Shown here: in pieces, positions 1 through 64,000 of the stretch | How the letters are laid out: each line of letters starts with the position of its first letter | Position numbering within the stretch: position 1 is the stretch's first letter | Assembly: GCA_029931535.1 (NCBI GenBank) | Contig: JAQPZY010000853.1 | Span: 434,001 to 498,000, forward strand | Source: Margaritifera margaritifera | Lineage: Eukaryota > Mollusca > Bivalvia > Unionida > Margaritiferidae | Length of the DNA: 64,000 nt | Reading direction: 5' to 3' | Program-made: the position numbers and the translations under genes | The notes under the pieces: model-generated | Seen by the model: only the letters and a program-made list of their open reading frames with translations | What the model was told of the DNA's origin: nothing | Databases searched by the model: none

Positions 1-834
1 AAATGACTAAGCGGAGCTAGCAGTTTTTTTGAGAGGTGCACATCTTAAGTAAGACCAAGCTGTATACTCTATAACCCAAATTTCACCCATCAATCATACA
101 CCAAAATAAAGGGAATTCAAAGTTCTTTTAACAATGCCTAAGATATACAAGGTCTTTTTTAAATAGCCAGAACAGCCAGTGAGGAAACCCTGGGTAATTC
201 TTTTTCTTTAAATTTCTAACCCTATGCAAAGTACGAAACTGGAGAGCGCCACCTTAACACCTCACCAATCGGTGACAAGACAAAAAGCGAGAAACCTAAT
301 ATGAATACTTTCAGGAAACTACATACTTACACACTAACATAATTCACTTGAGAAAAAAAAATCTTTAAATTTGCACTTTGGAAATTATCTAAATGGAACA
401 TAAAAAAAACCTTAAAAACCCCAAAAGTATATGCATGTACTAGAATCACCTTCATTATTCAGGTTAAGGGATTGATGTAACACATATTAAGATTTTCACA
501 TGCTGAACTTCCAGATATGAAGATAACCATCCTCTGTGTTAAATGCAACAAAAACATACTGCCTATTGTTGGAAAAAGTATATTTAAAAAAAAATATTGA
601 GCAGAGTATATTATGACCTTATGAAAACAATTACAGTATACTTGGGTCCTTTACAGTGTCCTGTTAAGACCCTAATTTTGCATCTATATAGTCCCAGATT
701 TAATCCCTAGTGCTGATACATTAATCAATTGTAATTTCTTTGGGTGGTGTTGTTTTTTTCATGTTAAAAGCTAGAGAAATATAAAGTCATTATCAAATTT
801 TGGTAAAATAAGGAATTAGGTGTTCTCATGGATG
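1..834. other. Non-coding AT-rich flank, nothing recognised
   Basis: No ORF with coding character, RNA gene or clear repeat boundary was seen. Confidence 0.6.
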
Positions 835-1119
835 CTATTAATGCATAAATAATAGTAGTCATAATTGCAATACTCTTGTCCAGTCTTGGTTCTATTAATG
901 CATAAATAATAGTAGTCATAATTGCAATACTCTTGTCCAGTCTTGGTTCTATTAATGCATAAATAATAGTAGTCATAATTGCAATACTCTTGTCCAGTCT
1001 TGGTTCTATTAATGCATAAATAATAGTAGTCATAATTGCAATACTCTTGTCCAGTCTTGGTTCTATTAATGCATAAATAATAGTAGTCATAATTGCAATA
1101 CTCTTGTCCAGTCTTGGTT
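835..1119. repeat. 57-bp minisatellite, 5 copies
   Basis: Five almost perfect copies of a 57-bp unit containing CTATTAATGCATAAATAATA and ending TTGTCCAGTCTTGG. The 57-bp period keeps a frame open on the minus strand, which explains a false repetitive ORF here. Confidence 0.95.
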
Positions 1120-1469
1120 CCTCTTCATGCCATAGAAAATGGAATTTGTGTAGCATATTATTTGCTTCTTTTTGGTGGTCTCAATGCAAGTGCAAAAATA
1201 AAAATCACAAAATATTTCTTTCCTCCAAAACTATGAATTTAAACCAACCAAACCACATAAATTAAAACTGCAAGCATGTAAATACAGCTTTTCAAGCACA
1301 AATCTCAGAAAAATGTGAAGTTGCAAAATTGATGTCACAGTGGTCCCTCATTCTAAAGCCTCTCAGTATGCCACTGTTCCTCTTATAACATAGGTATGAT
1401 CATAAGGATCCCATTAATTTGTTTACATTTAGTTTTTCCACGGTTACTAGAATTATTTCACTTCATATA

Positions 1470-1686
1470 CTATATATACCTGTTTACAAGTCAAGTACAA
1501 CTGCAAATTGCACAGACCCACATCTGCTGTTGCATAATGCACCAGCCAATCTAGGTCTATGGAGTTTGTTAGGAGCAATCAGTAGAACAAACAACATAGA
1601 CCCTGATCTGCCAGCACATTATGTGATGGCACATCAGGGTCTATGTTGTTTGCAGTTGGACTCAACTTATAAATGAGTATATGTGA
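1470..1686 (+). mobile_element. Double-hairpin MITE, copy 1
   Basis: Degraded terminal inverted repeats flanked by TA, then hairpin A (arms related to CAGATCTGGGTCTATGCAG), a spacer (AATCAGTAGAACAAACAA), and hairpin B (arms CATAGACCCTGATCTGCC / AGATCAGGGTCTATG). A before B is called + here. Confidence 0.9.
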
Positions 1687-3424
1687 TAAATTCTTGGCTA
1701 ATGAAAACCAATTATAATGCGGTTTCATAAATAAATACCCAATTGTTGTTTTTATGTAGTATAATAACACAGACTTGTTGGAAAGTCCCTCAGTATTAGG
1801 TTCCCTCACTTATAAACTGGGTAACTTTTATGACTTGCATGAACAGCATTATAAAGAGGGGGCATTGTATACAGTAGTATATTCAAATGTTTGTAGTTAC
1901 TCATACACGGTGAAAATGAGGTGTCCCAAATTTTGGTCCAAGTAAATATAAATTTATCTAACCCTAATTTCTGATGTCATACACCTAATGATCTTATGAT
2001 CTTGATGATGTCAACACTATCTCAAGGTATGGGATCAGAATGTATCCACCTGAGATAAACAATTCACAAGGGGGCTTTTTTTTACTGTATTTTCCCCTGA
2101 CTAATATCTGTGATTTTCTATTGCATACAGTCTGGTCAGACTGAGAACAATTTGTGGGCTATCAAGAAATATGAATACAAGATGTCGGAACTTACTGTAC
2201 AATTAACCTATCGGCCATACTCCCCCTTTTCATGAGCATATTAACCGCTTCAAATTCTAAATTTTCTTTTCAAAATCTGCACATACACCTCGCTAATACT
2301 TTGGCATTACATTGAGCATTTCAATGAAATTGAGATATGGTTAAATTTTAACAATTTGACTTTGTACATCTTACATACATAGTAAAATCTAACAAGGTCC
2401 AAGAGTTTTCTGTTTGTCAGTTCTCAGAATTGGACAAACAACTGTTAAATAAGTAACCAAGCAATACTTCACATGTAGCTGGCAATCTGATTGGCCAGCA
2501 ATCTAATGAGATCACTGTAAAGCTGTTATTTGTTGACTGTTGACAAAAGGTCAAATGATGTGTAAGATAAGTTTTTAATTTTACAGTTAAAAATGCTTAA
2601 TTTATGATGGGAATTTCATTGACATGCCACAATGCATATTACAGCCAATGTTTTATTGATTGTCACAGCCATCATGTTAGACAAAGAGTGAAGTAAATAT
2701 CTGTACCTCTGAAATCCAAAGCTCAAGATTAGCACTCCTATCATGAATTAAATATCATATAGGCATAATCCGCTTAAATATGCATACAAGGCAAAAATTA
2801 CAGTGGTCGACAGCATTTCAACTGCCAACATTTTGATTAGACATGTGGATTTGTGATAGTGGGAAAAGATACTAAATGAAACCATCCTTGAAAACTCTAG
2901 AAGACACTTTTATTTATAACTATGAAACTGTAATAAAATAAATTCATCATGTGGAAAATCAATTAGCATTTGTTCCTTGTACGGTGATGTCTATTAAGGC
3001 AGGTGTTCCTGCATTTGAATTCATCTGTTTCTCTCACTGTGTGGAAAAATACTGTGCTTCTGCAGTGCTGGAAAATCATACTCATAATATAAATATCAGC
3101 CTAACCCAGTGTTTCATCATTCATGTCTCGCAAGTGTAATGATATTCTGTGATATCATCTCACCGGGTTAACTGTCCTTGATGAATGGTATATATTCACT
3201 GGTATGTAAAAGCAAGCAAATGGTAAACAAGACAAAAATTTAATCAACTATGTAAGAGCAAGATTGAAAAATTCAAAACCCTCAAGATAATGAGTCTACC
3301 AAGGAATGTTTCTATACTCTCCAAAGCTAAATATATCCCACAAATGAATTGCAGTGAAAGTTCCCTAAACTAACCCCTCTGTAAACGGTTCACATATATC
3401 TGTGTCAATAAGGACATTTTAATA

Positions 3425-3639
3425 CCATCTATACTCATGCATAAGTCAATTTCAACTGAAATAACATAGACCCTGATCTACTGTTGCATAATGTACCAAC
3501 AGATCAGGGTCTATGTTGTTTGTTATACTGATGAGTCCTAACGAACTGCACAGACACAGATCTGCCTGGGCATTATGCAATGGCAGATCTGAGTCTATGC
3601 AGTTTGCAGTTGGACTTGACTTAAAAATGAGTACATACT
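3425..3639 (-). mobile_element. Double-hairpin MITE, copy 2
   Basis: Same family in the opposite orientation (hairpin B, spacer TATACTGATGAGTCC, hairpin A), TA on both sides. The left end keeps only part of the inverted repeat. Confidence 0.9.
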
Positions 3640-3899
3640 GTACCAATGAAACCTCTGTGAACTGACTGCCACTATACAATAGCCAGAAATTGATGGTCCC
3701 AATGTTGCCGAATTTAGGGAAGTTTCACTTCACTCACAAGCTTAAGATTACTTTATTATCTGAATAATCTTGATCGACTCAATAGTATTATAAACGATAC
3801 ATTTAACAAGAAACATTCACCCCATTCAGTACCAAAAAAACCCCACAAGTTTTGTGAATGGTACATTATATGCCCACCCCACTGTGCGGAAACCATTTT

Positions 3900-4215
3900 T
3901 ATTCCTTCAGTTATAGTAACATTGACCTTTGACCCCAAAAATCAATAGGCTTCTTCTTTATCCCGAGTGCAAGCCATCCACAAAGTTTGGTCCAGGTCTG
4001 TGATGTAGAACTAATGTAATTGTGTAGAAAACATTTTTCTTACTCGAGTCAAAGTGACCCTTACCTTGGACCTTTTGACCCTGAAATGGATATATGATGC
4101 TTCCTTACCCCAAATGCATGCTATTTACAAAGCTTGGTAACAGTAGAGGGTGGAGAACTTGAGCTATTGTGAGGAAACAAAATAGGGAACAGATGGATGG
4201 ATTGATGTCAAAAGA
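3900..4215 (+). repeat. Dispersed repeat family R4 (TTGACCTTTGACCCC type)
   Basis: Two units about 146 bp apart share TTGACC..TTTGACCC and GCAAGCCATCCACAAAGTTTGG. The same family occurs at 20130-20560 and, as fragments, near 24240-24420 and 27720-27820. Likely the tandem core of a non-autonomous transposon. Confidence 0.7.
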
Positions 4216-4979
4216 TGAAAAATGATTGATAATAGACCGGTCATTGGTCACTCAAATCTACATTAGCAAGAGTTATTGCTTAACTCTGGCACAAGCCAAG
4301 AGAACCAGTATGGGAAAAAATCAAGCCAAGTTCTATCTCATCATGAGATTTCTGAACAAGCCCGTCACACCAGCATAATAAATTGTGCTGATCCCATAAC
4401 AATGGTCCTCACTGGACTTCTTTTATCAAAACCTGCTGCTGACATTGTCATAATCTCGAACCACCAAAATAAATAAATTAACATATTAGACTCCCAGTTG
4501 TTACAAAAAGGATCATGTTACAGGACATAAAACAAATGTACATCAAGATCATATATATTGCATGGCACAACTTGGAAATCTGACAGTGATGTACCAGACT
4601 AATTGGCTAGGAATAACAATAAGATGAATATAAATACAAATGGAAACTACAATTGAGTGCATCAACATAACTCCTAAATAGCAAAGAAATATCACATATT
4701 AGGGAGAGTGAAATAGCAATTACAATACTCTGTATAAACAATGTGTAATTTTATATCCTTGAATAAATGATTTTATACATTCACTACAAGCTTAAGAAAA
4801 TATATATATAAAGCAATATTAAGCAAAGAAAACTTCTGTCACACCAATATATTTTACGAAAAGTGAAAACTTTCAAATGCAAAATGAAACATATTTCATG
4901 TACATGGGGAATACAAGATACACAATATTCCATCTGTTCTAAGATGGGTGGTCCTAAATACAATTTACATGAAACTAGA

Positions 4980-6011
4980 TTTGTCAATTTCACCATGATC
5001 CTGTAGGCAGGTATAGGTCTATATTCCTACAAAAACAAATTAAGTGCTCAGCTTGACATCTGAATTCCAGTGGAAAAGTTTTTTTATCTAACCTGGTGAA
5101 TTCATGGACAATTATAAAACTATCTTACAATTTCATAGGTCTAATAAAGTAATTAAAATTAATGGTGCTATCAGTTTGTGTTCTACTTTTTTGTTCTTAG
5201 ACCTAATGGCTTTCAGACAGGAAATCACATTAAAACAAAAACATCTCCTTGAAACTTTGCACTGGTTCATGTGTAACAAAATAAATGATCAAATGCATAT
5301 GAAATTTCTTACTCACTGTATTTGCTAATTAGAATGACACTGGATAAGAAATAAGACTGTACTGTATTTGCCATATAAGACTAGAAATGCAGCAAACAAA
5401 ATTTTTCTGCTAAACATTATGTATGACAGAAAAATAATTTTCCTTATTGTTTGTCCTTCATTACAGGCAATTATTTTTGCCTTCATTTGCAAATTCTGCA
5501 ACAAGTTTTAATTGGACCCATGATATGCATTGATCTACAACCAAATTCCAATTTCTCAAAAGTCTTGATTGTTATTTTGTTAATTCTTCTACATAACTAG
5601 ACTCAAATTTCATCCCAATGACTCACAATTAAAGTTTAGACTTGGGATATTTGATTGTAAAGCTTAAGTCAGGCATAGTTTTCATCCAATCAGATTGCTA
5701 GAATCTATCTAGAATTTCAGATAAATTCATCCAATCAGATTGCTAGAATCTAACTTTACTTTCAGATAAATTAAAGTTCAGAACGATGTTCTGTTGGTAA
5801 AATTCAGACCAGGTTATGCAAGTTGCAGAACTAAAATTCCCCACAAAATGTATACAATTTCCATACAAAAATGGTTTAATGAAAATTCTACAGTGCAATA
5901 CTGAAAGTAACAAAGAACCCTGGGAGTCTAAAGTTACTGGTACATACATACAGAGCTGTTGTTACAGACGGTGGTGAGGTATACTGACAAGTTTAGGGTC
6001 AGCAGCAGGAA
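4980..6011 (-). other. Probable 3' UTR / 3' flank of TGR; SECIS expected but not identified
   Basis: A selenoprotein mRNA needs a SECIS hairpin (ATGA...apical AA...GA) in its 3' UTR. I read this strand for ATGA-led hairpins. Several small hairpins exist (near 5463-5485 and 5418-5455), but none has both the quartet and the right helix length. ATTAAA polyadenylation-like hexamers occur at about 5875-5880 and 5506-5511. A 26-bp direct repeat lies at about 5688-5755. The true 3' end is not determined. Confidence 0.35.
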
Positions 6012-61668
<55,657 letters not shown>

Positions 61669-62514
61669 CTTAGCCTCTAAATATGAAAATGGAGAACCCT
61701 TCCGCTTTATTTTGGTAGATTATGTTCACTGAAACAAGAAAAAAGAAATGTCAGAGTTTTGTAGAAAGTCATTTTTCCAACCTGCATACAATGACATGAA
61801 GTGTTTTAAAAACTTTAACACAAAATCTTGTTGCTTTTCCTATTGTTTATTTTCCAGATCAAGTCAAGAGGCAACTGTCAAATGGGTAATATAATAGCTT
61901 GACAAATTTAATGTTTCCTGAATTATCACAAGAGTCAGCTAAATGGAATGAAGATCTGGACTAGAACTGAATTAGTGGACTACACTGCAAAATGAGGCTT
62001 TCAGAAATTAGGAAATGCAAATATTTTAGTCAATTATATTTCTCAGAGATTACTTATCTCATCGCACAAATGCTAGGAAAATAAACTTCTCTACCTTCTG
62101 AATCCAGCCCTCCAAAAAAGACAAAAAAAGAGTCTTTTCTTTCTATATATCATATACACCAAGGGAAGAAACTCTTAGCCATTACCTTCCCTCGACCACC
62201 ACTAGGTGGTGCCAGTTTTAAGCTGAGTGATACATCAACTAGAATGCTTGCATTTGCAAAGAGGTTGGGAGGGTTTTATTATAATGCGATCAGGTAAGTA
62301 TTCTTTGAGAAGCATAATTTACTAAAGGATTTGGTTTCTCCTTTGAATACATTCTCAGGTCACATTAACATTAGGAGAAAAGGTAATAGGAGGAGGGAAT
62401 GCTGAGCATCCTCTCTCTACCATGGGCACCCTTCATGAAAAGAATGTCTGGATTCCCTATATGATGGATTGCCCACTCTCCTAACTTGAGAGCAGCACAA
62501 AAAAAAGATTTTTA

Positions 62515-62925
62515 AGACACCCATGATGGCAGCCATACTGGACGTACAACTGGCACCATTTTCATTTAGGAACACTGTGGTAGCTATATTGGACATCAGA
62601 TACGCACCATTTTCATTAAGAACAACTAGACATCATAAGAAGTCTTTTAGTGAAAACCACATGTTGATATGCCCATCCATGTAGGAGGAGTAGCGATAAC
62701 AAGATTTTCAACATGGCTGCTATGGTGACCATAGTGGATGTCTGAGCATCACCATTTTCACTTAGGACCAACTAGACCATGGGATGAATGTGTGTGTACA
62801 GTGTTATGTCAATCCTCCAAGTAGTTTAGGAAGATTAGTGATAACAATCTTGTACTAACGGACAGACAGACAACAGCCAACAGACCATCCCATAACCTCT
62901 TCTGGCCTATGATCAGTAGAGCTAA
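62515..62925 (+). mobile_element. Pearl/HINE-like element R1, copy c (5' truncated)
   Basis: About two and a half units (ATGGCAGCCATACTGG, GCACCATTTTCATTAAG, CATCATAAGAAGTCTTTTAG), then the tail with AACAGACCATCCCATAACCT and a decayed terminal hairpin ending GAGCTAA. Confidence 0.8.
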
Positions 62926-62959
62926 AAATCAAGATGGCTGACTGTACATGCCAGCCAAC

Positions 62960-64000
62960 AGATTCTATTATGTCTCAGATTGAAACAATCAGTTCGAAAG
63001 CAAGGCTCGCAGAGATCACTCTTATTTCATGAGCTGAAATCTTCATGAGGTGACAGATCTTTTGAGACTTCACAGTATGCCAAACGTATAACTCACTTCA
63101 GCCATGATGACAGAGCTAGAGGGGCGATAACCTCTTTCCTGGCCTTCACAGGAAGAAATAGACGCTTTCGTGTTCCACAACTTTTCTCTGTGCTCAAGTA
63201 ATGCTCGAAAGCATAGACAAGGTCTTGCATGGTCACATCTCTTGAGGTATCTATCGAAGAGAGGGAACATAGGATGATTCTCTGATTGCCCACTGACGGC
63301 AGCCTATTCTTGGCTACAAAGAGTGGTTGCATCATTAGGACTACTGAACCATCCGATCTTAACTGGTGATAGTTTGGGTCCATTAAAGGTCATGTAACTC
63401 ACACACACTGGATTATAAAGCTAAGGCTACCAAAAAGCATGTCTTGTTTTTATAGTAGCTTTAGTGAGGTTCTGGATAAAGGCTCGAATTGATCTGAATT
63501 CAGCCATGTCAAAAACCATAAGAAGTTCCATTTAGGAAAGAGGGTGAGCGATCTTGGCCTATTCAAGTCAAAAATTGTCTGGCAGGTTTGATAGATCTTT
63601 ATCATGATCAACATCCTTGGATAGTAACTAGAGCTATCTTTGTGTACATGAATGAGATGGATGAGGTTGAGACTAGTGATAAACTCCATGTCCAGATAGA
63701 TAAAATGCTGGGATTGGTTGACATCCGACTTTTCCAGTTCACCAAAAAGGTTAGGTAACCTATAAGGGACAGTAGATTGTTCTGGCCCTTCACCAGAATA
63801 GAACTTACCATGTGTTTTTGGATGAGATCGTCCAGATATACCGCAGTCAATGTGATGAAGTTGCCCAGAACAGGGTGACAGCACAGTTAATACTTTTTTT
63901 GAATGCTCATGGAGGTATGTTGAGACAAATGGGAGAGCACGAATATGGTATATTTTTCCTTGGTACGCAAACTGAAGGAACTTGCGCGAAGCTGGATGAA
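62960..64000 (-). pseudogene. Broken DIRS-type retrotransposon (reverse transcriptase plus tyrosine recombinase), partial
   Basis: On the minus strand from the window edge: KFLQFAYQGKIYHIRALPF (about 63930-63990) and then, in another frame, AVYLDDLI near 63830-63850 with FLVNWKSRM further on; this is the DIRS reverse-transcriptase catalytic and following motif. At 63090-63380 LFVAKNRLP and LCSL fit a DIRS tyrosine recombinase, and near 63010-63045 KISAHEIRVISASLA keeps the HxxR box. Frameshifts and stops disable it. RT then recombinase in one direction separates DIRS from LTR elements. Confidence 0.75.

Noticed and set aside
4276..4476. Plus-strand 66-codon ORF followed by AATAAA-like sequence
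   Set aside because: No family signature and no matching upstream exon; insufficient for a gene call.
5041..5115. SECIS candidate around CCATGAATTCACC ... CTGGAATTCAGATG on the minus strand
   Set aside because: The ATGA bases are used in ordinary GAATTC pairing, the helix has a two-base bulge, and the distance from ATGA to the A-rich loop is too long.

Overview
The window is animal nuclear DNA: AT-rich, with one gene split into small exons with GT..AG junctions over about 55 kb, and introns full of decayed transposons, tRNA-derived SINEs, MITEs and minisatellites. The repeat types (repeats with ~147-bp cores and a terminal hairpin like bivalve 'pearl' elements, SINEs ending in an ATTAAACCCC-type tail, DIRS and hAT relics) suggest a marine lophotrochozoan, most likely a bivalve mollusc. 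That placement is inference; no rRNA or mitochondrial marker is present.

The only gene I can support runs on the minus strand from about 61.7 kb down to 6.0 kb. It encodes a glutaredoxin-fused, selenocysteine-containing thioredoxin reductase (thioredoxin-glutathione reductase, TGR; TXNRD3-like). I placed 18 coding exons; their phases join without a break into 597 codons plus stop. Exons 1-3 give a glutaredoxin domain with a CPFC active site, exon 4 the FAD-binding GGGSGG loop, exon 6 the CVNVGC redox pair, exon 11 the NADPH-binding domain, exon 17 the HPTCTE dimer-interface motif, and exon 18 the C-terminal G-C-Sec-G, with Sec coded by an in-frame TGA followed one codon later by TAA. The gene would make one protein moving electrons from NADPH through FAD and the Cys pair to Cys-Sec, and on to thioredoxin or the fused glutaredoxin.

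The most interesting point is a likely second promoter and alternative first exon at about 51.0 kb, between the glutaredoxin exons and the reductase exons. A short ORF (9 codons plus 1 base) begins with ATG behind an in-frame stop, ends in a good GT donor, leaves in the phase exon 4 needs, and lies beside CRE-like, ETS and E-box motifs. It would make a roughly 521-residue conventional thioredoxin reductase without glutaredoxin, so one gene could supply both enzymes.

Layout: 1-6.0 kb, 3' flank and repeats; 6.0-8.1 kb, last two exons flanking a hAT-type element with a BED zinc finger; 8-41.5 kb, exons 5-16 among SINEs, MITEs and several arrays with ~130-170-bp units; 41.7-47.0 kb, a 70-copy 74/75-bp satellite inside intron 4; 47-53 kb, short minisatellites, exons 3-4, the alternative promoter and four MITEs; 55.2-56.3 kb, a decayed TA-flanked transposon sharing its ends with the MITEs; 59.7-61.0 kb, a broken hAT transposase; 61.56-61.73 kb, the first coding exon; 62.5-64 kb, a pearl-like fragment and a broken DIRS-type tyrosine-recombinase retrotransposon running off the right edge. 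Twelve copies of one double-hairpin MITE are spread through the window.
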